Origin: Paenibacillus macerans
GTDB taxonomy: Bacteria > Bacillota > Bacilli > Paenibacillales > Paenibacillaceae
Assembly (NCBI RefSeq): GCF_900454495.1
Contig: NZ_UGSI01000001.1
Span: 1,488,001-1,552,000 of the forward strand
Direction of reading: 5' to 3'
DNA length: 64,000 nucleotides
Shown: positions 34,335 to 41,815 of the stretch, piece after piece
Layout: the number at the start of each line of letters is the position of its first letter
Numbering within the stretch: the first letter of the stretch is position 1
Notes under the pieces: generated by a model
What the model was told of the DNA's origin: nothing
The model's database searches: none
The model's input: the letters and a program-made list of their open reading frames with translations, nothing else
Position numbers and translations under genes: made by a program

Positions 34335-35300
34335 ATGTCCGCCTTGGTCAACGCCGCGATCATCGGCTTCTCTTTTCTGTTTACGAAAATCGCCTTGGAA
34401 GACGCGGGTCCTGTCGATACGCTGGCTTTCCGCTTTGCCGTTTCGTTTGCGGCGATGTCGATTCCCGCAGCACTGGGCCTGATCAAACTTCAATTTCGAG
34501 GCAAGCCGCTCTTCCGGGTGATTTTATTGGCTGCGTTCTATCCGTTGGGGTTTTTCCTGTTTCAAACGTTTGGGCTGCAGCACGCCAACTCCGCGGAGGG
34601 AGGCATTATGTATGCTTTTACGCCGGTGTTGACGATGGTTTTGGCCTACGTCTTTTTGAAGGAAACGACGTCCTTGGGACAGAAGCTGGGAATCCTTCTT
34701 TCCGTATTCGGCGTAGTGTTTATTTTTGTTATGGGCAACGGCCGTATTGATTTCGAGAATATGACAGGGCTTCTGCTGTTGTTCTTGTCCGGCCTGGCGT
34801 TTGCCGGATACAGCGTGCTGGCAAGGTCGCTGCTGAAGCTTTTCAGTCCGTGGGAGATCAGCTATTTGACGCTCGGCATCGGCTGCTTGGTTTTTCTGGC
34901 CGTTTCGGTGGCCGGGCACGCCTCCGCCGGGACGCTCGGGAACTGGCTGGCGCCGCTTAGGAGCGGCAGGTTTATTTTGTCGGTTATCTATCTCGGCGTG
35001 CTGTCTTCGCTCGTCACCGCGCTAAGCTCAAATTACGCCTTGTCCAAGCTGGAAGCCTCGCGGGTGAGCGTCTTTTCCAACTTGTCGACCGTGGTGTCGA
35101 TTGCCGCCGGGGCGATGGTTCTTGGAGAGAAAGTGACGGTGTATCATGTGATCGGCTCGCTCCTGATCATCGCCGGTGTAACGGGCGCGAATCTCTTGGG
35201 AGCCAAAAGCAAAGGTGAAACAAGCAAGGGCGAAAACAACAAGTCAGAAAACAACAAGTCCGGAAAAGCCACGGTTCGTTCTGGAGGCGAAGCAATATAA
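34335..35300 (+). CDS. EamA/DMT-family transporter
   Basis: At least 321 residues with ten membrane segments in two EamA repeats (for example AAIIGFSFLFTKIAL, LLAAFYPLGFFLFQTFGL, GVLSSLVTALSSNYALSKLE, VIGSLLIIAGVTGANLL) and a hydrophilic Lys/Asn tail. Likely an exporter of a metabolite or amino acid. The ATG at 34335 has no ribosome site. Ten codons upstream an in-frame ATC (34305) lies ten bases after AAGGAGG, and the added sequence IESKKQTLAY resembles family N-termini; an in-frame TAA at 34287 excludes starts further up. The true start may therefore be non-canonical. Divergent from the MocR gene. Confidence 0.88.
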   Translation: MSALVNAAIIGFSFLFTKIALEDAGPVDTLAFRFAVSFAAMSIPAALGLIKLQFRGKPLFRVILLAAFYPLGFFLFQTFGLQHANSAEGGIMYAFTPVLTMVLAYVFLKETTSLGQKLGILLSVFGVVFIFVMGNGRIDFENMTGLLLLFLSGLAFAGYSVLARSLLKLFSPWEISYLTLGIGCLVFLAVSVAGHASAGTLGNWLAPLRSGRFILSVIYLGVLSSLVTALSSNYALSKLEASRVSVFSNLSTVVSIAAGAMVLGEKVTVYHVIGSLLIIAGVTGANLLGAKSKGETSKGENNKSENNKSGKATVRSGGEAI

Positions 35301-35848
35301 CCAATCTGTACCACCCGCTGGATTCTAACGGAAACCAGGGCTGTTATTTCAGCAAAAACGGGAGCTTTGGGGATAACGGATACCAGAGACCTTATTGGAC
35401 ACTAGCGTTGCATTAAATCCGACAAGATACATTTTTTCTCGCCACCACATTCTAACGGTTGCCACAGCCGCTATTTGCTCCAATATCGCCGTTTTCAAAT
35501 TCTAACGGTTGCCATGGCGCTTATTTAGCTATAACCCGGCGATTTGGGCTCAGATTTGAGCAGATAACCGCGCTCACAACCGTTAAAATTTAGAAAAGGT
35601 CGTTTTTGGCAAAATAGCGACTGATACAACCGTTAGATTTCTGACGTGATCTCAAATGGAATAGCGGGCAAGGTGTACCAGAGATTTTGTGTGGGCGTTA
35701 ATGCAACGCCAGTGCTTATTGGACGGTTCGACGCTCATTTCCGCCCATTTTGGGGCAAATAAGGGCTCTATACGGTCCGTTATCCGGCCTAAGCTTGGGG
35801 CTCCGGCCTTGATTATAAAGAAAAATTTACAACTAAGGAGTGGATTTG
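35301..35848. repeat. Nested inverted-repeat region, gene-free
   Basis: Inner array: TCTAACGGTT at 35451 and 35501, then its inverse (AACCGTTA) near 35578 and 35628, each pair 50 bp apart. Outer arms: GGATAACGGA...CTTATTGGAC...GCGTTGCATTAA at 35371-35416 is mirrored by TTAATGCAACGC...CTTATTGGAC...TCCGTTATCCG at 35698-35785, with a perfect 12-bp match between 35405-35416 and 35698-35709. An extra unit (TTCTAACGGAAACCAGGGCT) lies at ~35324. No gene is seen. Confidence 0.75.
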
Positions 35849-36481
35849 ATGACATCCGCGGTACAAGCCGACTTTTTTACCGTGATGCGGGAACGCCATG
35901 CGGTCAAGCACTTTGATCCTGCACATAAGCTGAGCAAAAGCGAAATTACCTTTCTACTTGAAATGGCGGGAAGCGCCCCGTCGGCCTGGAATCTTCAGCC
36001 CTGGAGATTTCTTGTGATCGCCGATCAAAGGCTTCAGGAGAAACTGCTCCCCGTCGCATACGGTCAGCGCCAGGTGGTGGAAGCTTCCGCCGTGATTGCC
36101 GTCCTGGGGGACCTTGAGGCACACCGGGACGCTGATATGATTTTGAGCCGCGACGTGGCTGCCGGGTTAATGCCGGAAGAAATCAAGGCAAACCTATGCG
36201 GTCAAATCGAAGCGGCCTATTTGAACAACCCGCAAGTTCCCCGGGATGAAGCAATCCGCAATGCTTCCCTTGCCGCCATGCAGTTGATGCTCACCGCCAA
36301 AGCGATCGGGTATGACACTTGCCCGATGGGCGGTTACGACCCTGCCGCATTGATCGAGGCGTTTGACATACCGTCACGTTATATTCCCGTGATGCTCGTT
36401 GCCGTCGGGAAAGCGGCCCAGCCCGCCCGGCCTTCCACCCGTTTGTCCGCCGAACAGACCGTCGTTTGGAACGGCTTCTGA
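35849..36481 (+). CDS. Nitroreductase-family FMN oxidoreductase
   Basis: 210 residues. The N-terminal RERHAVKHFDPAHKLSK (FMN phosphate contacts), SAPSAWNLQPWRFLVI and, near the C-terminus, AKAIGYDTCPMGGYDPAAL with VAVGKAAQP are nitroreductase-family blocks. Such enzymes reduce quinones, flavins or nitro compounds with NAD(P)H; the substrate is unknown. AAGGAG lies eight bases before ATG 35849; a GTG three codons earlier is less likely. Single gene with a strong terminator. Confidence 0.9.
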   Translation: MTSAVQADFFTVMRERHAVKHFDPAHKLSKSEITFLLEMAGSAPSAWNLQPWRFLVIADQRLQEKLLPVAYGQRQVVEASAVIAVLGDLEAHRDADMILSRDVAAGLMPEEIKANLCGQIEAAYLNNPQVPRDEAIRNASLAAMQLMLTAKAIGYDTCPMGGYDPAALIEAFDIPSRYIPVMLVAVGKAAQPARPSTRLSAEQTVVWNGF

Positions 36482-36488
36482 CCGGCAA

Positions 36489-36526
36489 AAGAACCCCTGC
36501 AAAGTTAGTTGCGAGGGGTTCTTTTT
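36489..36526. terminator. Terminator after the nitroreductase gene
   Basis: Stem AAGAACCCCT/AGGGGTTCTT (36489-36498, 36514-36523) followed by further Ts. It lies between convergent genes and has A-rich sequence on the other side, so it may act in both directions. Confidence 0.88.
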
Positions 36527-36582
36527 AACTGGAAGCGCCGCCCAAATGGCAGGCACTCGGACATCGATAACGCGGAACTCAT

Positions 36583-37194
36583 CTAAAGAGCATCCTCCAA
36601 CCGCCATTTGAGCTCAGCAAGCATGTCTTCCCAGTGGCGTTTCATCAGCTCTCGGATAAAAACATCCTCCAGCATTTCCTGGTGGATCGAAACGGTCGTT
36701 TTGCCGGTATTCGTCGACAACACGTAGATCTGCAAGCGGGAAAACTGCTCCCATTCCGGTCGTTTCCAGGTCAAACGCAGCTTATGGTAAGGCTTGACCA
36801 CCGTTATTTTGCCGGAGACGCCTTCCTTTGACGCAAATTCATACCCTACCTCAAATTTGAACGACGGGACATCCCCGATCCATAACGGCAACCCTGCGGG
36901 TGTCGTGAGAAACTCCCAAACCCCTTCCTTCGAAGCGGCAAACGTCCTTCTGACCCCGATCTGCACACCCGAATCTTTGGTTGTCCCGACAGGGACTCGT
37001 CCCATTAACGGAGCGTACATCGTGGCGATCCATTCGCTCCACTCTTCCGACACTTGATGCTGCTGCTGAATTTCCTTTTGTATTCGGTCGTCTGACCAGC
37101 CCGGATTAATCGTACCTGCCAGCGCTGTGACCCAATCCTCCCATGATCTTCCCGTGGCCTTTTTGATTCCTTTCTTGAAAACAGAGCTTACCAT
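36583..37194 (-). CDS. SRPBCC (AHSA1-like) protein with N-terminal DUF4287-like segment
   Basis: 203 residues. Residues 1-75 resemble the short helical domain often placed before or beside SRPBCC proteins (GRSWEDWVTALAG, VSEEWSEWIATMYAPLMGR). The rest is an AHSA1-like START-fold domain: GVRRTFAASKEGVWEFLTTP, LPLWIGDVPSFKFEVGYEF, RLTWKRPEWEQFSRLQI and HWEDMLAELKWRL. The function is unknown; AHSA1-like proteins bind small hydrophobic ligands or act with HTH regulators. AGGGGTGAG precedes the ATG. A CTGAC-N7-GTCAG palindrome lies ~50 bp upstream. Confidence 0.82.
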   Translation of the reverse strand: MVSSVFKKGIKKATGRSWEDWVTALAGTINPGWSDDRIQKEIQQQHQVSEEWSEWIATMYAPLMGRVPVGTTKDSGVQIGVRRTFAASKEGVWEFLTTPAGLPLWIGDVPSFKFEVGYEFASKEGVSGKITVVKPYHKLRLTWKRPEWEQFSRLQIYVLSTNTGKTTVSIHQEMLEDVFIRELMKRHWEDMLAELKWRLEDAL

Positions 37195-37241
37195 CCGCTC
37201 ACCCCTAGCCTTCTGATTTTCCTATAATATAAAGTTAAACC

Positions 37242-37258
37242 CTGACAAAATCGGTCAG
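37242..37258. promoter_or_regulatory. CTGAC-N7-GTCAG operator candidate
   Basis: A 17-bp palindrome that on the minus strand overlaps TTGTCA, a plausible -35 of the SRPBCC gene (an AT-rich TATAGG follows). It could be a repressor site. Confidence 0.4.
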
Positions 37259-37293
37259 TATATGATTCACTAACAAGAGCACGATTAAAGCCG

Positions 37294-37321
37294 TTGACCT
37301 GCATTTTCTAAAGTTTATGAT
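37294..37321 (+). promoter_or_regulatory. Promoter of the poly-Ser/ApbE/heme-protein operon
   Basis: TTGACC (37294-37299), 16-bp spacer, TATGAT (37316-37321). The first gene starts at 37559, so the leader would be ~230 nt and would contain the hairpin repeat at 37425-37463. Confidence 0.6.
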
Positions 37322-37424
37322 ATCATCCGCACACAATCTAGTCCACTTTGCCATTAGAGCAGCATTTCAACAACTAGTTTACTGCCGTAGGGAATCCAAC
37401 GAGAGCTATAAAAAAGGTTCGATT

Positions 37425-37463
37425 GCCATCAATCTATTGGATTTTTCCAATAGAAGGACTGGC
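37425..37463. repeat. ATTGGA-hairpin repeat, copy 2
   Basis: Perfect CTATTGGA-TTT-TCCAATAG stem with an outer GCCA/TGGC pair. It aligns, including the preceding AAGGTTC, with 39558-39598. Confidence 0.65.
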
Positions 37464-37558
37464 CTCAGCAAACTTTCAGTATGTTTTCATATGGACTTAA
37501 GGTAGGGCAGTCATACTAAGCTTACAACAAGACTTATTCAACTAAGGAGGACATCCCC

Positions 37559-37888
37559 ATGGCAAACAACAAATGGACAAAGTGGTGTGTCGGAGTATCG
37601 AGCGCGGCGGTATTCGTCGGACTGATCGGCCTGAACGCAAACCACAGCGATGCAGCGAACCCATCCTCATCTTCATCCTCGTCTTCATCTTCATCAACGG
37701 CATCCGAATCTGCACAAAACAGCGGCCAGTTCACCTATGATCATCAAGTAACCGAGCGGAGACCGCGGTTTGAAGACTTTAACGGTAATGACGGCAGCGA
37801 CTCCCCCGGGGCCGGCTACGATGGCGGCGACTCCGGAGCCGGGCCGCAATCCGGCGAATTCGGGGGGATGAGATCCCACGCATCCTAA
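37559..37888 (+). CDS. Small exported poly-Ser protein of unknown function
   Basis: 109 residues. The N-terminus WCVGVSSAAVFVGLIGL is a signal-peptide or anchor helix with a possible cleavage site after SDAA. A run of 11 Ser plus TASES follows, then a hydrophilic Asp/Gly/Ser-rich tail containing DSPGAGYDGGDSGAGP. No domain is recognised. AAGGAGG precedes the ATG. It heads an operon with an ApbE flavin transferase (14 bp downstream) and a ferric-reductase-like protein, so a role as partner or acceptor of these is inferred; the SGAG tail is reminiscent of, but not identical to, the SGAT motif that ApbE modifies. Confidence 0.8.
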   Translation: MANNKWTKWCVGVSSAAVFVGLIGLNANHSDAANPSSSSSSSSSSSTASESAQNSGQFTYDHQVTERRPRFEDFNGNDGSDSPGAGYDGGDSGAGPQSGEFGGMRSHAS

Positions 37889-37902
37889 AGGAGGGAACGG
37901 CC

Positions 37903-38841
37903 ATGCACAAATTTCGCGCGATGAACGCTCTCTTTTTCACGGCCGGTCTCCCTCAACTTTTCCGGCGCAGTGCCATGAACTGGTTTATTTATGTGGAAAA
38001 CAAACTTACCCGGTTTCGGCCCGACAGCGAGCTTTCGGCATTAAACCGGTGCGGCGGGCGGCCTTTTGCGGCTTCTCCTCTGTTATTCGACGTCATATCC
38101 GAAGCGGATCTGCATTATCAAAAAACGGAAGGCTTATTTAACCCTTACCTTGGCGCGGCGCTTTGCGAACTAGGGTATTCCCGTTCCTTTGAAACCTTGA
38201 CGGAGCCAAGCAAAACCGTTACAGCGATCCGCAACATCGCTGGGATCGGCCCGCGTCCGGCCGGCTTGAACCGGGAAACGCGGCGGATTACGCTGGAACC
38301 GGGGATTTCCGTCGACCTTGGCGGTTTCGCCAAAGGATGGAGTGCACACCACTTCGCTTTGAAGCTGCAAAAGGAGGGAATTTCTCCGGGAGCGATCGGC
38401 GCCGGCGGAGACATTGCGCTCTGGGGCACGCCCCGTGAAGGATGGCATATCGGAATCGCCAATCTGTGGCAAGAGGAGCGGGATTTGCTGAAATTGCATC
38501 TGCACGGGACGCTGGGGATCGCGACAAGCAGTCCGATGAAGCGGCGATGGACGGATACGGACGGAAAAATCCTTCATCATATCCTCGACCCGCGCCGCGG
38601 CACCTCTGCCGACTCGGGTCTGGCGCAAGTCACGGTGGTGGCGCCGAATTTGCCCGAAGCGGAGGTTTGCGCGAAATGCATCCTTATTTTGGGCGCCGCA
38701 GCGAGAGCACAGTGGCTTCGCGGCCATTATCCTTGGAGCGCCATGATCGGCGTTAAGCACGACCGGTCCATCGTCGTCAGCGGAATGCTGGAACAATACA
38801 ACGCCGCAAAAGGAGGCATCCCCTATGAGCTCATTTCTTGA
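37903..38841 (+). CDS. apbE: FAD:protein FMN transferase (ApbE family)
   Basis: 312 residues. ApbE enzymes attach FMN to Thr/Ser of target proteins. The protein opens directly with the family's KFRAMN block and FRPDSELSALNR, then SVDLGGFAKGWSAH, GAGGDIALWG and ILDPRRGTSADSGLAQVTVVA. There is no signal peptide or lipobox, so a cytoplasmic enzyme is predicted, unlike the many exported ApbE lipoproteins. The usual ADALSTA-like segment reads AEVCAKCILILG, a divergence near the Mg/FAD site. AAAGGAGGG precedes the ATG. It overlaps the downstream heme-protein gene by 17 bp. Confidence 0.88.
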   Translation: MHKFRAMNALFFTAGLPQLFRRSAMNWFIYVENKLTRFRPDSELSALNRCGGRPFAASPLLFDVISEADLHYQKTEGLFNPYLGAALCELGYSRSFETLTEPSKTVTAIRNIAGIGPRPAGLNRETRRITLEPGISVDLGGFAKGWSAHHFALKLQKEGISPGAIGAGGDIALWGTPREGWHIGIANLWQEERDLLKLHLHGTLGIATSSPMKRRWTDTDGKILHHILDPRRGTSADSGLAQVTVVAPNLPEAEVCAKCILILGAAARAQWLRGHYPWSAMIGVKHDRSIVVSGMLEQYNAAKGGIPYELIS

Positions 38842-39412
38842 CGCTTTTAATGTATGGTCAACGACGCGCGCCGCAGGTTTAATCTGTTATCTTCTGCTGT
38901 TTGTATCAACAGCAGCCGGGCTGATGATGGGTCTCAAGCTGGCAAAAGGACGAACGACATCCCTCTTGCTGGCAGTACATGAATCCAGCGGCTGGTCTGG
39001 CTTTTTGTTCGGGCGGATCCATGGCGGAGTACTGCTGTTCGACAAATACGTCGGCTACTCGCTCACCGGTCTGCTGGTGCCGTTTACCGCGACTACACAT
39101 CCCATCGTTACCGGGCTGGGAACGATCGCTTTTTATATCGCCCTGTTACTAATTCTAACTTCCGATGGAATCAAAAGGATCGGCAAAAAAGCATGGCGGA
39201 CCATTCATTTTCTGGCTTTTCCCGGTTTTTTCCTTGCCTTGGTGCATGGTCTGTTCATCGGGACGGACTCGCAGTACCTTTGGGCAAAGCTGATTTATCT
39301 CAGCACAGCGGCAATCGTCATCGGGCTTACTGCGGCCCGGCTGATTCTGACTTTTCGCAAAAGAGGGGAAACCATTCCCACCATGATTCCGCAGGCAACC
39401 GAGCATCGTTAG
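38825..39412 (+). CDS. Ferric-reductase-like transmembrane heme protein
   Basis: 195 residues with about five or six membrane helices and His pairs spaced for bis-heme b coordination: His52/His66 (VHESSGWSGF...GRIHGG) and His128/His141 (RTIHFLAFPG...LVHGLF), with His92 in between. This fits the ferric reductase-like/MsrQ membrane domain without the cytosolic FAD/NADPH domain, so electrons must come from another partner. AAAGGAGG lies inside the end of apbE, indicating translational coupling. A terminator follows. Confidence 0.87.
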   Translation: MSSFLDAFNVWSTTRAAGLICYLLLFVSTAAGLMMGLKLAKGRTTSLLLAVHESSGWSGFLFGRIHGGVLLFDKYVGYSLTGLLVPFTATTHPIVTGLGTIAFYIALLLILTSDGIKRIGKKAWRTIHFLAFPGFFLALVHGLFIGTDSQYLWAKLIYLSTAAIVIGLTAARLILTFRKRGETIPTMIPQATEHR

Positions 39413-39444
39413 GCCGCCGCATGAGTCCGTATTCGCGGCAGCAT

Positions 39445-39490
39445 AACAAAAGCTCCTAAACGGCGCCTGCGCCGGCCAGGAGCTTTTGTT
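39445..39490 (+). terminator. Terminator of the ApbE cassette
   Basis: Perfect 13-bp stem AACAAAAGCTCCT/AGGAGCTTTTGTT with a GC-rich loop that can itself pair (GGCGCC/GGC). Confidence 0.85.
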
Positions 39491-39564
39491 GCGATTATTG
39501 GCAGCCCGACAAACATTCTGCTTGGATATATCCAAGCAGGTGCTTAAAATAAGGTTCAATTCCC

Positions 39565-39598
39565 GCCAATCAATTGGGCTTTTCCCAATGAGAATGGC
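39565..39598. repeat. ATTGG-hairpin repeat, copy 3
   Basis: GCCA-ATCA-ATTGGG-CTTTT-CCCAAT-GAGAA-TGGC; same architecture as 37425-37463, with base changes on both sides of the stem (ATTGGG/CCCAAT for ATTGGA/TCCAAT). Confidence 0.6.
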
Positions 39599-39615
39599 GT
39601 ATCCTCCACGAATAT

Positions 39616-40680
39616 CTATTGGATTTTGGCAAGCTGCGCTTGTTCGCGCGCCCATTTTTCGCAAACAGCTTCCGTCAGCAAGTAAGAAACGACCGCTTCC
39701 GCTCCGCAGTTGCGATTGGGGCCGTCCGCGTTTAATCCGTCGTAACAGCTGCCGTCCCGCTCGTTAACCATGGGAACTCCGAGATCGTTAGCGCCGTAAA
39801 ACCAATCGCGGCATTTCAGGGCAACCGCTTCGTATTTCGGCATATCGGTCAGTTCATAAGCTTTAGCCGCGGCCAATGCCAGCTTCATCACATCGACCGG
39901 CTGTTGGTCCCACAGCGCCCGATAGTCCGGGCGGCACCAGCCATGGCTTCCCACCGGCCGAATCTGACCCGCTTCATTTTGCGACAAACCGATCAGGAAA
40001 TCGAGGGAGTTTAGGGCGGTTTCAAGCAATTCCGGCCGCTGCAAGATCTCGTACGCCCACAACAGCCCCCAGGGCAGCAGCGCGTTGCTGTAGGTGATTT
40101 CGGGCTCGTACCACGACCAGTTCGGTGCCGAATGCCGGCGATAAAGACCGGTAAGCCGATCTGCCAGCTCCTTGATTCGAACGGTCAAATCGATATCGAA
40201 CCCGGAGCGCTGCAGCAGGCCGAACGCGGCCAAGGCGTAAGCCCATCCCCGCGGGTAACGCATTCCATCGGCCTGAGCGAGCGCTTTGCGCAGGATCGAT
40301 TCGACCGCGAAGGCGAAAGACGAGGATGGTTTTGATGTCATTACCTTGGCGCAAGCCCAAAGTACGCGCCCCAGGCAATCGTCGGACGGCATTTCCGGCT
40401 CTTGGCTGCGGTCGTAAGCGAAATTGTTGTGGAAATGCCCGTCTTCTTTTTGCGCCCACAGCAAAAAAGCGGTATACGTTTCCGCAAGCCGATCGAGCCA
40501 TTTTTGCTCCTCCGGGCCGCAATTGCCGGCCCATTCCAGGCAAACCCATAATGCCCGGGCCTGGTCGTCGGTGCTGTACCCTTCATTGCGCCGGGGCACC
40601 ACCCCCAGGGCATGCTCCAAAATCCCCGTCTCGTCGGTCATTTTCGCCAGATGATCAAACCGAACGGATCGCCGCTCCAT
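39616..40680 (-). CDS. Alpha/alpha-barrel glycan-associated protein (glycosyltransferase-operon type)
   Basis: 354 residues, no catalytic name assigned. It opens RSVRFDHLAKMTDETGILEHALGVVPRRNEGYSTDDQARAL (split across residues 4-44), a block known from proteins encoded next to or fused with GT4 glycosyltransferases and GH130-type phosphorylases. Repeating amphipathic helices (ALWVCLEWAG, RGWAYALAAFGLLQ, ALLPWGLLWAYEIL, RNCGAEAVVSYLLTEAV) suggest a six-hairpin-like toroid. Acidic residues in STDDQAR and MPSDDCLGR are candidate active-site groups. GGTGGGGAG precedes the ATG. It overlaps the GT4 gene by 26 bp. Confidence 0.8.
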   Translation of the reverse strand: MERRSVRFDHLAKMTDETGILEHALGVVPRRNEGYSTDDQARALWVCLEWAGNCGPEEQKWLDRLAETYTAFLLWAQKEDGHFHNNFAYDRSQEPEMPSDDCLGRVLWACAKVMTSKPSSSFAFAVESILRKALAQADGMRYPRGWAYALAAFGLLQRSGFDIDLTVRIKELADRLTGLYRRHSAPNWSWYEPEITYSNALLPWGLLWAYEILQRPELLETALNSLDFLIGLSQNEAGQIRPVGSHGWCRPDYRALWDQQPVDVMKLALAAAKAYELTDMPKYEAVALKCRDWFYGANDLGVPMVNERDGSCYDGLNADGPNRNCGAEAVVSYLLTEAVCEKWAREQAQLAKIQ

Positions 40681-41815
40681 ATCTCCCCACCTCGGTAAAC
40701 AGCCGGTGATATTCGCTTCCGACGTTCGGCCAATGCATCGTCTGCCCCAGCCGCTTCATTTTCCGGACCACATCCTGCAGCATCACTTCGTTGTTCAGCA
40801 GCGCTACGATCCGTTCCCGCCATAACGCCTCGGCATCCGCCGCGATCAGCAGATCCGGCTCACCCTCAAGCAGATCCTGGGCATAACAGTACGGCGTCGA
40901 CAGCGCCGGCCGCCCCAAACCGACGGCATAAGCCAGGGTACCGCTGGTAATTTGCTCCAGTCCCGGATAAGGCGTTACATAAATGTCGCAGGCGGTGATA
41001 TGGCGAACCAGGTCGTTTTCCTCCATGTAGCGGTCGATCATGACCACGTTGTCCCCGATGGCGCTGTCCTCGATCATCGCCCATAGCTCTTCGCGGTATT
41101 TCTCCCCCTCCCATTTCTTAACCTCCGGATGCGTCTGGCCTACGATGGCATATAAAACATGGGGGACCTGTTTGACGATTTCCGGCAGAATTTTAAGAAT
41201 CAGTTCGATCCCTTTCCCGCGGCTCAGCAGTCCAAACGTCATCAGCACCTTCCGGTCAGACCAGCCCAGCCGCTCCCGGAACGTTTGCCGCCGCTCCGCA
41301 TCGGGTTCGGGCGTGCCGTGCGGAATAAAGACGATCTTGTCCTCAGGAATGCCGAACGAACGGTTTAAATAGGAGATCGCCTTACGGTTCATCACGACGA
41401 TCCGGGCGCTTCGCTCGGCGATTTCCCGCTGGATGCCGGCGTACGGTTCGCGGGGATGCTCAAACACCGTATGGAACGTTGTCACAAACGGTTTGTTTAG
41501 GGCGCGGATGAACCGCAAAATATACCGGCCGGCCTCCCCGCCGAATATCCCAAACTCGTGCTGCAGCGAAACGACCTCAATATCCGAATTGTTGATTTTG
41601 TTCGCCATCTTCTCATAATCGTTTTCGCAGTCGCGCCGCAGCAGCCACAGCAGCGGGTCAGTCAGTCCGTCCGCTTCCCCGTCGTGCAGGACGACCACCC
41701 GGTCCTTCGCTCTCCACTCTTTGGCCGCATGGACGGATTGACGCAAATGATAGGTGAATGTGGCCAGGCCGCATTTTTTCGGAACGTAAGTGCTGACATA
41801 AGCAACCCGCGTCAT
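40655..41815 (-). CDS. Glycosyltransferase family 4 (GT-B) protein
   Basis: 386 residues. VAYVSTYVPKKCGLATFTYHL opens the acceptor domain; the donor domain has LMTFGLLSRGKGIELILKILPEI, YAIVGQTHPEV and the E-x7-E-type region CDIYVTPYPGLEQITSGTLAYAVGLGRP (split). Likely transfers a hexose from a nucleotide sugar; the acceptor is unknown. The frame extends 132 codons up in low-complexity Arg-rich sequence antisense to normal codon use; the ATG at 41815 overlaps the upstream stop as ATGA and begins MTRVAYVS, so it is chosen. Middle gene of the glycan operon. Confidence 0.92.
   Translation of the reverse strand: MTRVAYVSTYVPKKCGLATFTYHLRQSVHAAKEWRAKDRVVVLHDGEADGLTDPLLWLLRRDCENDYEKMANKINNSDIEVVSLQHEFGIFGGEAGRYILRFIRALNKPFVTTFHTVFEHPREPYAGIQREIAERSARIVVMNRKAISYLNRSFGIPEDKIVFIPHGTPEPDAERRQTFRERLGWSDRKVLMTFGLLSRGKGIELILKILPEIVKQVPHVLYAIVGQTHPEVKKWEGEKYREELWAMIEDSAIGDNVVMIDRYMEENDLVRHITACDIYVTPYPGLEQITSGTLAYAVGLGRPALSTPYCYAQDLLEGEPDLLIAADAEALWRERIVALLNNEVMLQDVVRKMKRLGQTMHWPNVGSEYHRLFTEVGRYGAAIRSV

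Noticed and set aside
35451..35640. CRISPR array
   Set aside because: Spacing is regular but half the units are inverted and the intervening sequences are themselves similar.
37317..37505. 62-residue open frame upstream of the poly-Ser protein
   Set aside because: No ribosome site, spans the hairpin repeat, and begins in the -10 element of the likely promoter.
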